A DNA stretch of 64,000 nucleotides from NCBI GenBank assembly GCA_036345935.2, contig JADWOT020000006.1:14792519-14856518 (forward strand), read 5' to 3'. Below, in pieces: positions 1-11,930 of the stretch; within the stretch, counting starts at the first letter, position 1; every line of letters begins with the position of its first letter. This DNA is from Taenia hydatigena. Lineage: Eukaryota > Platyhelminthes > Cestoda > Cyclophyllidea > Taeniidae. The translations under genes and the position numbers were made by a program. The notes beneath the pieces were generated by a model that saw nothing but the letters and a program-made list of their open reading frames with translations, made no database searches and had not been told where the DNA came from.

Positions 1-400
1 TCATCTTGTGACTGGTTTGTTTTAAATATTATCAAATGTTAGCCACTTTCGGTAAGAAAATTTTAATAGCATTCTTCACGGGCTTTGCGTTGCACTCAGT
101 GTTAGCTTTCTTTCGTGCTGGTGTTCTTATTTTCACCCACCAACTAATGGGAACAAAGTTTCCGCGGTGTTTCTCCTTGTATTTATGCATTGCATTCACT
201 TTCAGTGGATAGATACCAAAAATTACAGCAATTCCTTGTTTCTGGCACGTTGATCTTTTATACGGTTCCCACTTATTTGTTAAATGATTGGTATCACGCG
301 TGGTAGACTACATGGTTTTTGTACAAGGAAGAATATTTGGGGTAATCAAACTTAACCGTTTGCCACCTCCTTCTCTTTATAGGCTCTTCCATTCCTTCAG
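1..400. other. C2CD5 intron (5' part of gene outside window)
   Basis: No coding segment is recognised here. The stretch ends in a pyrimidine-rich tract and CAG at 391-400, the acceptor of the first C2CD5 exon in the window. A GTAAG donor-like site at about 54 could close an upstream exon, but the bases before it do not read as a C2CD5-like segment. The N-terminal C2-domain exons must lie to the left of the window. Confidence 0.6.
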
Positions 401-3400
401 GGTACAGAGTGATCAGCCTCATTGGTTTTGTCAGAGAATTAGTTATGAACGAGGACCCAGAGCATCAATGGATTGAAAAAATTCGGACCTCGAGGGCTTC
501 CAACGAGGCGCGGCAGTGCCTTTTCTCGCAGCTAGCGGGTATGTTCTCATGAATGGCATGCCATGCTACTTAGAGTTAATCGTCGCTAAAAAATTCCTAA
601 TGGTTTTCGATTGTAAAATTAATTCTCATTTTCCCTATTTCTATTTGGCATGCTAAACCTTTGAGTTACGGTCAAATTTTTAAATGCATTTTGTGACATG
701 CCATACAAGCTAATGCTGCCAGGAGTAATTGATCCCTTTATTATTTGTTTAACAAAGTGTTATTGCTTGTTGATTTTTATCAGTTTTAGTCTTGCAAGTA
801 ATGGTGAGTTTTTTTTTTCACCTTTACACTTTTTGATATGATCTTGAGTTTCTCTCGCTGTGTTTCTGATATCTCATTCCCCCGTTTCAGGCGAACTACA
901 AAGCAAGCTGAGTCGGAAGGTTCTTAGTTTGGGCGGAAATGCAGTTCTTGGGTAGGTTTTTTCACCTAACTTATCGTCAAAGAATTAAATACCCCACGGA
1001 GTGCAGGCTTTTTCAAATTCTTTTGAACACGCAGCACATCAATCAATCGGGAAGTTGCATTTGACTTATTACCTGTGGAAATGACAAGCTTTCAATTAAC
1101 TTAGTCGTATGCTGGTCGTTAATCAACTCATTATCTATGTGCTTTTCATATCAACAAATCGTTTAAATAAACACTTTGTAAATTTTTCCTGTGATCCTTT
1201 TTATGGGATTCTCTAGGGTTCAAGTGTGATTTTGGTTTTTTTTGCAATTAATTCATACAGGCTTTGATGGAGGAGTATTTTATGAAATAGTTTCTTACGA
1301 GTTCAGGTATCGATTGCATTTTGACCTGGAGGGCGACACAGGAATCGTGGCACGAGCCATTGGAACTGCCGCTCGACTTCAGCGTTCTCCTGCCAATGGC
1401 CAACGACGAATACCGCTGCTTGGGTAAGTTATCCCTTCTAAATTCAACTTGAATGCTAGTTTATGTATTTATTCGTGTTGTCAGTTGCCGTTTTAAGCAG
1501 CCTCTGAAACAGATTGCAAAATTACGGCACCAATTTCTAGCTACTTTCCTGGTTTTGAAGAAAATTTCATGGGTTTTTTGCCATACCACCTTTCTAACAA
1601 TGTCAAATTGTCGAAGAATGCATTTCCGAAACTTAACGTGTGTGGAATAGGATACCGATGCTAGCATTCATGTCTTCGTCTACTTCCTTTCATGAAGAAA
1701 TGCTTGTTTGTAACGTCGAGCTTCGTTATGCATGGCATTGAATGAAAAATGCTCCCAACTTTATGGCTGTTACTGGAATCACTGAACTTGTAACGAAATT
1801 TTTTTGTTCATATTTAACATCTTTAACCCAAAAAGAAGTGTTCAAATTGTTACTAACGCAGGACCATTCTAGCTGTCCAAATAATAATAATGCTGTTACC
1901 ATGAAAGGGATGGTTTTCGGAAAAAATTTGCTCCAAAGATTAGACATTGATGGGCCGAAATGGTAGCGGAAAGGTGATGCCTTTGGCATGACATTAATTT
2001 TCATAGAAAGCCTTACTTCCTTCACTTTGTATCTTTCGATTAACTAAGTATTCTTCAAGGAAGCACTATGGAGAAATCGAGTTATTCACCCATTTTAATG
2101 TTTTCTGCCTATTGCATACGCGATTCCATTTGTCCAATTCAACTAGCTTTTCTAACACTTGTAATTGAATTGAAGTTCCCGCAGCTCCTTCCATTAGGAT
2201 ATAGTGCTGTGTATACAACTCGTCGATGGCGCTGATTTACAGCTAGTTGTCCTCAAATCAGCATATTTTCCACGATTTTACCTCTGTGTTATTAATAATT
2301 GATCTAGGACGTTGTCGAAAAGTCAAGGTGACTGAGGGTGTGAGAATGGCAATCAACGTTGATGGAATCCTGAGTGGGCTAAATTATTTGTTAAGATTCC
2401 AACTTTCCTCTCGTTTTTGGTGTTATTCTGATATTTTAACTTCACACGCTCCTCATTTGATCTCAGCATTTGGGATGCTTCTCTCTAATCTTTGCAATTC
2501 ATAAATCTTTTTGATTTTTATGCATTGCTATTATTTTTTATTAAAGTGAACGATTTTTCTCAATTCACAACAGCCCTATTTCATACCTTGTATTTTGGTT
2601 TATTATTGTCCTCCCGTTTGGTTTTTGCAGAAATTCGGAGAGAAATGATTCTGAAATGGAGCCAAAAACTCTAGCTCAGGGCAGAAGTGATGCTAGAACC
2701 CACGGTACGTCGTCTCTTCCATGGATTTGTTCTCATCCTCACTGTAAACTACAGAATATTTATTTTTTTGGGTGTTTTAAGACTTCTAACCATTTCAAAT
2801 TGAAAGGGTTTAGTTGTTTTCAAGGGGTGTGGGACTAACTGAAGTTCATGCTTAGTGCTTTGATACTACTTGAAATCTGCTAATGCTGTACAGACGCCAT
2901 GAATCAGTGTTATAACTTCCAGTTTCGTAATTTTAAACTCCGAGCGACAAAATTGTGCAGTTTGCTTTGCTTTCCTTGAGCGGGCGTCTTAATTTGTTGC
3001 GACACTTTGTGTTTCCTCTAGAAAAGTGCCCAAGGAGCGAGTAAACAACAACCTTGATTAAAGTAGGAGAAGCTTGACTACTGTTGGCAATAATTGTAGA
3101 ATTCACAAGTATAGCTCTTTATTTCATCATCAGTCCGATAAATTACACTCGTGCAAATGCTGGCAAATATTTGATTTTTACAAAAAAAAACTTATCAGAG
3201 GCATGAGTTATGTCCATTTTTTGGTCGGATTTAGGAAGTAGTACGTGCTAGAATTCACCCACGAATTATCAGTTCCCCGTTTTGCTTTCCGAGTTTCAGC
3301 CGATCCTCTTTTTGGCGAATATGCATTGTCTTCTCCCAAACCTCTCAGTGATGCAGTATGTTACCTTTAGTGTATTTTGCGTATTTTACAAATTACAATG

Positions 3401-6400
3401 GCTTTTTGCAAATCGTTTTTCCTACTCTGCTCTCGATTTCTGGTTACAACGTCGCCTGTGGTTCGGAGTATTGCTCCTCAAATGCTACATTTGCATTAGA
3501 TAGCTAGCGCTTTTAACAGAACATTTGGGGATAGAATGGCATGCATTGCTTCAGTCCTGCGGATCTCGTACTGTTATCTATGAGCATTGCAGTTCAAGAA
3601 CAGAATTTTCGCTTAAGTAAAATCCGTTTCTTTTAGGATCATAGACATCACCAATTCGGCCGACGAATCTCGCCTATGTGCAACATTAAAGTTTAACATT
3701 GTTTTGACTTTGTAGAACGCCCTTTTGATGAAATCGTCGAACACTGGCATGCGAGTTTTTATGATACACACAGTTGACTTCGCTCATGCTTTGCTTTTGA
3801 CCATCCTTTACATGTTGTAATTAACCTAGCTTAACTTCGTAACGGCTCATTGTCGAGTCAAAATACATATGTGCAAACCCCTACAACGCTGATGAGGGAC
3901 TTGGATAGCTGGATGGTTGAACGAATTCAAAGCCGATAAAGCTTGCTATTTTTTCCACCTTTATGTATCTCTTTGCATTCTTGACAGTCAACCATTTTCC
4001 AGTTGTGCATAAAAATAATTTCATTTCAATCATCCTTCTAGGAGTTTCCTTTTCTCACAATTTCACATCCTCCAAGAGAACTTATTCGCCACTTCGGAAG
4101 TACCGTTGTAGCAAAATCTGTCAAACTTTTGGACAAAAACGCAACAGGTTAGCGCACCTCTTCCTCCTGCCTTTCCTGTACCTTGTCGACTTGATCACTT
4201 ATTTTCTGGGCAGTATCTGCGAATGGCGATTTCTCCCACCATTTTGCTGCTTTTTTCACTTCCCTTGCGTATATTAGTACGAAAATGAATATTAGCATTC
4301 ATTAATTTGCTTTCCTACGTTAATAATGTTTCCATTATCCTGCTTTTTTGTACCCATCTCTTGCTTCTTATCGTAGTTGGCTTTTCCTAAAAATGATTAT
4401 TTTGAGAGCTAAAATCCAACAATGGTTGTGACAGCAAATGCCTTGTTTGTAACATTACCCTCACACACACGTCAAGCAATTTTCTCGAAGATACCCCTTT
4501 TGTCTAACCACATTCCGTACTATCACGATAGCGCACCTTCTTATCAAAAATACTTTTTAATGTTCCCTGACGAGTGCTTTAACACCCAAAAGGTTGTCAT
4601 CCACTAAGTCACGTGCTTTCGCCAAGTAAAAGTTGCTAGCTGGTTTTTTATTTTGTGGAAAATGTCAGCTTATTTTGTTGGTTTACCTACCTGCCTTTGG
4701 CTCGATTGAATATTCTTTGGTGAACATTTTAGTCAAACAGCACAAGAATACTAACAATTAAGAGAGTTTTGCTGTCAATTAAGCACACAGTCCCTATCAA
4801 CCGGTGTCGTTCCACATCTTGAAAAATAGAAAAGTCAAATTTCCATAAGTAGCATTTCAGTTTACTTTACGGGTGGGCCTCGCCATCCAAGGCGAGAACG
4901 TTCGGCTTGACTTGCATGTCCTGAGTGTGTATAAACCTCATGTAAATGAGGAATGTACACTCAAGCCATTATATATCATTTCTTCAGTAGAGATTGTGAT
5001 TTATCTCAAGCCAGCAATCACAATTCCTTGGCAATGTCGTTTTTTTTATCTCGGCTGTAGAAACCGCAAATTCGCGCGCGGCTTGGTGGTTAGAGCTTCG
5101 AATGGAAGCGCTGACACGTATGTACAATGTTGGCTGTGACGCGCTCATCGGTTACCGAGAGGATTGCGCAATCTATGAGGACATCTGTGTACTCTCTGTC
5201 TCCGCCACTGCAGTGACACTCAATCAACTTTGGATTCATTTCTTCGACATTCCTGGACCTTCTTCCCGTCGACCTTCAAAATCATCGTCCCTGAGACAAG
5301 GCTGGTGCATTTCTCCTCTGCTCTCCCCAAGCCATCCTCGAGCCTTATAAGTTGTTTGAAAATGCCCTAAGGCGACCATTTTGTCTCTACTCTATTGAAT
5401 ATTTGGCAACCGGCCATAAAATTTGTTAGGATCTTGGTGTTCGTGTAATTGGTTTAGGCGCATAAATTTGTCATTTACGCATTTTTATCGTTGGTTGGAT
5501 AATGTTCCTGTTTCCTTCGCCATTCTGTGGATGGTAAGATCTACGGCAATATTACAATGAATTCGTTGTTGCCTTTGGCATATTCTGTCTTAGGAACCGC
5601 ACATTTACTTGTAATTAACGGCGTTATCTATATCTGCGCTAGTTTTGCTATTTAAATATCAAATCATTTGTCGTCAACCAATTTAGTGCGGCTACTTTCA
5701 GTTTTGTCCATCTATTCCGTATCGTTCCCGTGTTCGCATCCAGGATTGAAACAGTGGCGCCGGTAAACACAAAACTAACCTGGATGGATCGCCTTTCATT
5801 TCATAAGTGTTGTTTTGTTAAAATCGAAACGTGATTCCAGATTTGTCTGTCCACGTCATCACCTCATTGACGTCACGGTTTGTGGCCCTCACTAGTTGCA
5901 GCTTTTACACCATCCTCAATAATCTCTATTTGAAACATCTTACTTGGTTCATCCACCTTGCAAATAATCTATAAATTCGGTAAACACCTGGAATCGCAAT
6001 TGTAGGCGCTGCAAAGTGGAGTGTAAAGTTAAACCCTACGTCAACCCTAATCGGTGTCCTCTGACGAACGTCAATGTAACCAATCCACATGCTTAAATTT
6101 GAGTTAAGGCGATCAGATGCGCAACCTCTAGGGCAAGTGATTAAACTTCATGCTTCAGCTCAAAGCTGCACATAAAAATATGCTGCTACACAATTCCATT
6201 TTTTTTTTTCATTAAGTAGACCCATAATTCAATCGGTTTGATCATTAGCGTCAAGCAACACAAATTTGTGCCAATTTAATCCAAATTTATGGATTACGGG
6301 TAAAGAATACATGGGAATGAAAGCAGTTTCTGCACCTGGCGAGGACTTTTTTGGTGTTATTCTAGATTCACCGAGTGGAGTGACGGACATTGCTAAGAAT

Positions 6401-9400
6401 AAACGCGAACACAGCACTGATCTACCCAGCGGTGTTTCTGTGCCTCTCAATCCCAAAGGCGGCAAAGAGGATCCTCACTTGACTTACTCAAAGTACTTTA
6501 TGGGCCTTAGTTCTTTTTTCAACCTGAAAACATACTTGAGAGATTTACGTGGCATTGGAGGGTTAACCACGTGGATTTCAACTTACATGCAAACTTGATT
6601 TCACTTCTAGTATTTGCTTCGTGGTAAAGGTCAGCCATCGTAGCCGTTTAGGTTTTTTGAACGCATTATCAATTCCAAGCAAATAACATTGTTCGTGTGT
6701 AACGGACGAATTTCGTAATTTGACGCTAATTTTAGTCACGACTGCAGCGTTTGTCACATACCAACACTGAATCAGACGCTGCCACCCAATAAGTCAATGC
6801 GATGCCGGGTGTGTCGAGTGGCTTTCGTCCCCGAATTTCTCCTCTCTACGACGGATTTTCCTCCTGGATTGCCCGTTGTCGGTAGACCATCTTTCATTCA
6901 AGTTGGGTACGCAGTTTCGATTTTTTATTCTTGTAAAGCCTTCTTCAAAACAAGTTCGCCTTGTGAGTGTGCAAACTTTTCTGAGCTCCTAAATAACAAA
7001 TGCAATCATAAGAGCAAGTTCATACTTTTTATTTCATAGTCTCATATAGATGATGTAATCGCTATTTCTGTTAATTTCCACCCCTCCCTCCCCACTTTCG
7101 TTTGGTTCCGTAACCAATGGTTAAATGCTTAGCATGCAGACTAAGGCACTCGTCAAATTGCTTCTCCTCTCAATTGGTTTTTTTAAACCCTATAGTTTGA
7201 GTCGCTCCAAAAAAGTTGACAAGGGAGAATCGGCCGCCCGAGAAATTAGCGAGGTATGCTTTTCCCTCACCCATAACCATCCCACTAGTTGCTTCCCTAC
7301 GTTGAATATGAACTACACTACCGACTCTTGCAAAAACTCAGGGTAGGTATGATAGTTAATGGTAGCAATCTTTTAGCTGCGGGGGATGAACGCCATTTTC
7401 AAACTTTCCCTTCAATTGGCTGTTGGTGAGGATTTGATAGTCGTACTAGCGGTATGCCACTCTTTTGTCCCTCCTCTTAAATTTTCCGCTAGTAACTATA
7501 AACAGTGCGTCCGTCCGTTATTGTTAGACCGGCACTGGAGTCTATGTTCCAGCGCTTCCATCCGTGCGACTCCCAAAAGCGTGCCCTATGAGTGGGGTAA
7601 GTGAGGTTTGATGTGCCCCGACCTTCGTTTCATCATAACTTTCTAATAACAAAGGGATTCTTTGTAGAATCTCAGCACGCTGCACACCGATCTATTGCAT
7701 AACTTGAGGACTTTCAATGACGAATGCCGCGAACTCTTTGGAATCCCAAAAGTAATATTTTGTCATTTTTGAGTTCATTGTAATCATAACAGTTTGTTCT
7801 GCATAGCGACACGCAACAAACGCACGATTGAACACACCTTCACTAAAATAATCTGCCTCCTTTCTATTTAAAGCTTAATTTCGAATCCTGCAAAGGTTCG
7901 TTCCAGGTTGCAGAGATTAATATTTTTGATGGATATTGGTTGGCTGACATAGATTTCTAATTTTTTTTACTAAGGAAGCTGATGGATCATTGCAAATTGA
8001 GCGTGATAACGATCACAGCAGCTCCTTTGATTCATTGGAAGAAGGGGGAAGCAAAGAGGTCAAGGAGGAGGAGGAGGTAATGGCGGTGACATCCGTAACT
8101 AAGGGAAGTGTAATTCTCACTCCAAAAGGTCCCGTATCGAACGAAAAGGACGGTGAACATGCGAGCACCTACTTTGTGGATGCAAGAGAACCGGAGCCAG
8201 AGGAATTGAATTCTCTTCTTAGTGATCCGCTTCCACCACCTGGTTAGCTGATCAATGAATGTTTTTGCCGAGTTCATTACGAATTGCACTAATTCCACAA
8301 AAATGAATGCCTTTTGATAATCGCCTCCTCTTGTACTTTACCAACATACTGGATCCATTTTCAACGATATCTTCTTTGTAGGACTTTTATTTACCACAAC
8401 GGATTATCTCCCAAATAACGAAAGTTTCGCTTGGCTTGTTAAAATTAAGCGGGAACAAGGTGATTGCGCCTCCAACAACTTCTCTTGGCGACGCCTTCAT
8501 TCATTTGTAAAAGTTCACACCATTCAAACCCTAAAAGCGGATGACACACTGAGCTCGATGCTCTCGCGCTACCCAGCTAGTGGTCCACTTGCTGGTGACA
8601 TCTCTCTCCCCATTCTCCATTCGTCAACTTCATTTGACTCTACGCTGAATGCCCCCGTGATAAATAAATGTATGGCCAAGTGCCTGCGTGATTGCAACCA
8701 ACTTACCTGGCTTCACTTCCGATGTGTCATGCCTTGTGCCATCACCTCTCTCCGGTACCGTCTAACCGTTGTTGATGACGATGTCGTGCAACTAATCTGC
8801 AGTGGGGTAGCGCTTTCCCCTTCAAGTGATGAACCTGTTTCACTTAAAAACACTTCTTCAGTAGTGCCTACTAAGCCTGAAAGTCAGAAATTGTCGGTGA
8901 GCAACGCCCGCAGAAGTCTATTTAACAGACCCAGGGGTCTTCGGTCAGCCCCCGCACTGGAGCCCAAAACTGTCGGTCAGACGACCGAATTCGAAAGCAA
9001 CTTTTCTGAACAATCTACGGTGAAAAACTCCAATAAAAAGGCTAGGTGGTGGAAACCCTTCTCCAAAGATGCATTCACCAATCGTTCGGTATGTAAACAC
9101 ATTAGTCTTACGCAAGTTGCTCACCATCGACACCCACAAGTCGCGTAACCATCATTAGGACTCACCTAATTGTAATCTTTATCCGTTAGGAAACCTCAAA
9201 TTCTGCCGAATTTTCCGATGGCCTAAATGACCGTCCAAATGCGCACGGTGGCCCAGATTTACCCGAAGGAAAATGCGTTCTTACACCTTCGCCCAACCTT
9301 CTTAACCGCGAAGTAACACATTATCTGGGAAACTACAGTTTCTTTTTCGTTCGAGAAACCAATGATCTGAGAGAGGTAAGCCGAGCCGCTTCCAACTTCA

Positions 9401-9841
9401 ATTGAACTGATGGGATCAACTTGGTCAACCGGTTTTGGATAACAAGCACCGACGCGATAGGCCTCGCCTTTACTAAATGCACACCCCGCCACCCCAAGAA
9501 TCATTCTTCACCATTGTATGCATTTAATCTGGTCGTCAAGTAGAACGAATTTTTAGAAAAGGTTGGCCCTCAAATATCGCAAAAACATTCTTGAAGCCTT
9601 TTCATTGCAATCGAAGTGCGCGATCTGATTTTATTTTCAGATGGGTGGACTGAGGTGTTTTATTCACGCTGCTGTGATGGAAGCCCAAGCGGTAGCAGCA
9701 GCACACACCGTAGGACTTGGAGGAAATGCACTGCTTTCGTGCCAGATCAATGACTTGCTGATCACACGACCATCCTCTCGGAATCAGGCCCAGTGCCTCA
9801 TAAACTTGCGTGGTGATATGGCTCGGACCAGCGCGAATTGA
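401..9841 (+). CDS. C2CD5: C2 domain-containing protein 5 (CDP138-like), 3' 17 exons
   Basis: Exons joined by GT-AG and reading phase: 401-538, 891-951, 1307-1423, 2631-2704, 3300-3355, 4042-4147, 5061-5304, 6748-6906, 7196-7253, 7289-7342, 7377-7451, 7528-7596, 7668-7751, 7975-8242, 8382-9088, 9190-9375, 9641-9841, giving 884 residues to the TGA. Segments matching vertebrate C2CD5 in order: NEDPEHQWIEKIRTSRASNE; FDLEGDTGIVARAIGTA; EFPFLTI; AWWLELR...GCDALIGY; a CHIP/CRVC cysteine pair; GMNAIF...VGEDL; TGTGVYVPALP; NSLLSDPLPPPG; a final NQAQCLINLRGD. Family knowledge: a Ca2+/phospholipid-binding protein of insulin-stimulated GLUT4 vesicle traffic; its role in this animal is inferred. The C2 domain itself lies upstream. 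The exon ending at 5304 was chosen because it fits phase and completes a cysteine codon before CHIP. After the conserved GD the protein ends quickly (MARTSAN), earlier than in vertebrates. Introns 7254-7288 and 7343-7376 are 35 and 34 bp. Confidence 0.93.
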
Positions 9842-9936
9842 TTTGCCCGCTCCACTTCAGCCGATTCTCGCGTGAATTATGGATATGCTGACCTCTCCTG
9901 ACAGGTTATTGTCAATCATTTGCACTAATGGAAGCA

Positions 9937-9942
9937 AATAAA
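9937..9942 (+). promoter_or_regulatory. C2CD5 polyadenylation signal
   Basis: AATAAA lies 96 bp after the C2CD5 stop codon. It is the only canonical hexamer on this strand before the convergent PSMG4 gene. The call is positional. Confidence 0.6.
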
Positions 9943-9970
9943 GGAAGTGAACAAGGTACATAATGGTATT

Positions 9971-10504
9971 TTACACAAGTGAGGGGAATACATTGATCTG
10001 CGAAGGTCGGTGTACGCGAAGCGTCTCGCTGAATCTGTCCAGCAGTTGGCCTTCCACTTGTTGAGATATGGTTTTCTGTGATATGGGATCAAATAACTCC
10101 CAGTTATCAAGCGTCGCACCATGTACGCTTAGACTAAAGTAGACTGGACAGCCTAAACGCCGCGACAAACGCCTGGCCAGGGCTGTTTCCGGAGTGCTTC
10201 TGACCGATGGAGACAATGAATTCTCACAATAGAGAGAAGAGGCATGCACTGATCCGTCCCAACTTGGAATGCTTATGGAAAGGCCTGGAATATGAGAATG
10301 TGACACCAGTTACCAGAAAACTGATTAGTGGAATCCCCAACCCAAAAGAAGTAGGATTGGTCAAGTATCATGGTTAATGCCTTGAGGTGAAGCACTGCAC
10401 TTGTAGAATATACCTTCAAGTCGTGAAATTGGATGCAGAAAAAACGATTATCCTGGAAATAGATTAATTTGTGAAGCGCATACCGGGCACGCAGACTCCA
10501 CCAT
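9971..10504 (-). CDS. PSMG4: Proteasome assembly chaperone 4 homolog
   Basis: Three exons on the minus strand: 10504-10484, 10452-10314 and 10284-9971. They are joined by 31-bp and 29-bp introns that keep frame, for 157 residues starting MVESACP. The PSMG4 signature follows: a beta-strand FCIQFHDLK; SYFFWVGD, corresponding to the family's SLFLWVG; then ALARRLSRRLGCPVYFSL, corresponding to LAQRLARKTNKQVFVSY. The C terminus is about 30 residues longer than human PSMG4 (123 aa). Family knowledge: PSMG4 (PAC4) pairs with PSMG3 and helps build the alpha ring of the 20S proteasome. The start is the ATG at 10504; the longer open frame through the 31-bp gap has no upstream ATG. The gene is tail-to-tail with C2CD5, 129 bp apart. 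Confidence 0.85.
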
Positions 10505-10999
10505 TCCTCGATCACACACGAATTTGAAGTAGGTGGCGACTAAAAGACTTGGAGTACACATTAATTATAAGGATGGCAACCAAATAGGAATATCTAAATA
10601 AGTTTGCACAGACAAAAATTGAAACGTTGAGCGAAATATTTAGACTTACATTACATTCAGAGAAAGGATGTTCTAAAAATTCAAGTGATATGCACATGTA
10701 CACTTATTTGCAAAAATGTGCCCAGTTTATAGAAGCATGCGCATATATAATTTAGCTTGTTTTAAATGTAATTTAAAAACGCACTTTTATCTTTTTTGGT
10801 TAAATTGCTGTTCTGGCTAAATAAGCACTCAAGTTCTCGTCACTGTACTGTCGAATTACAGCGAACATTTGGGGCTACGCGAGGAGCCTCCAGCCATTCT
10901 GTAGGTGAGCAGTAACAACCCTACCGTAGTATTACAACCTCTTTAGGCTTTATAAAGGACTCAAGGCTCCACAAGTATGTATACCCAATTGGGGAAAAG

Positions 11000-11199
11000 T
11001 TTAGCGTCTCGAAACATTATTGGAGGCAAAAGAAGGCATAATACCAGGGTACAATATATGCATATATATATGTATATTCAGCAAAGCAAGGGATCGCGGC
11101 TTCCGGCATGACCCGGAGACCAGCCGACGCGACTAGGGCAATATAGCCACATCAGCCACCGAAGCCGTTACCGGCAGTCAGAACAAGCAAGGTATTACA
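11000..11199 (-). mobile_element. Solo LTR of miniature LTR retroelement
   Basis: About 200 bp, matching in reverse orientation the LTRs of the complete element at 11280-12120. On the plus strand it starts TTTAGCGTCTCG and ends GGTATTACA. The middle carries the shared GGCATGACCCGGAGACCAGC-like block and an AT-rich ATATATGCATATATATATG stretch. Flanking pentamers aaaag and agaag match at four of five positions, consistent with an old 5-bp target duplication. No internal region is attached. Confidence 0.75.
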
Positions 11200-11468
11200 A
11201 GAAGTCTGACTAACAATTTAAGAAATCGCGAGTTTTGTTGTAGCGCTCCTACATTTTGCCAAAGAAAAAAATAAGCTATTGTAGTACTTTGTTTGTTGGA
11301 ACTACCGGTTTCGGTCAAGGTCACAGAGGTGGCCGTAGTGCCCTAGCTGCGTGGGCTGGCCTTCGGGCCATGCCAGCAGCTTATTCCCCTCTGTCCGTTG
11401 AATATATGCATATTCTACCCTAGCATTCTGCCTTCTTTTGCCTTCGAGGGAGCCTCGGGACGCTACAT

Positions 11469-11486
11469 TGGTGGCAGCGGTGGGAT
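11469..11486 (+). other. Primer-binding site, tRNA-Leu type
   Basis: TGGTGGCAGCGGTGGGAT begins one base after the 5' LTR. It is the reverse complement of the 3' end of a typical animal tRNA-Leu (ATCCCACCGCTGCCA plus CCA), with all 18 positions pairing. The next bases, GCGAGCCC, partly continue the match into the T arm. Position right after the LTR and the TGG start are diagnostic for minus-strand priming. Confidence 0.85.
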
Positions 11487-11916
11487 GCGAGCCCGACCCT
11501 ATAGGGTTACTATCCCGATCTCTACCACCTGTGGCATGTTGCAGCGGTGCTAAAGAAGTGCATGTGCTACGGATTGGCCACGAACGACGCCCACCTCCGG
11601 CATCTACCCCATCTCCGTGTTCTACAAGAAAGCTATCAACAACTGAAGCGACACTAGCCATGGACCACCTGGAAAGTTTCGCTTCGAAGATTACCTCTAA
11701 TATACTTGCTTAAGGAGATTGTTTCCAAACCAAACAAAACCCCAAGCCCAATGCATTGCCAAGGGTGATCATTGACTTTGGTGTCGAGCATTGCCTCAAT
11801 CGCGTCGAATGTCGGCGACTGGCATGGTTAGCTCGTGGGTGCTTGTTGCAGCACTGAGTATGTTGTGATGGCTGACGCGGGAGATGTACCGAGGGGCGCG
11901 TCGGGGACGACGCTCG

Positions 11917-11930
11917 AAAGAGGAGAGGGG
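11917..11930 (+). other. Polypurine tract of copy 1
   Basis: AAAGAGGAGAGGGG is followed by CAG and then TGTAG of the 3' LTR. An all-purine run directly before the 3' LTR is the plus-strand primer position of LTR elements. The same site in copy 2 is AAAGAAGAGGG. Confidence 0.8.

Noticed and set aside
5080..5106. tRNA-like A-box string (GGCTTGGTGGTTAGAGCTTCGAA)
   Set aside because: The bases encode AWWLELR of C2CD5 in the right phase, and no cloverleaf or terminator follows.
6266..6598. 110-codon open frame inside a C2CD5 intron, considered as an extra exon
   Set aside because: It does not resemble C2CD5, and the flanking exons join in phase without it. A lineage-specific cassette exon cannot be excluded without transcripts.
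10401..10420. A 19-bp GT...AG stretch in PSMG4 considered as an intron
   Set aside because: Removal breaks the frame, while keeping it preserves the beta-strand before YFFWVGD.
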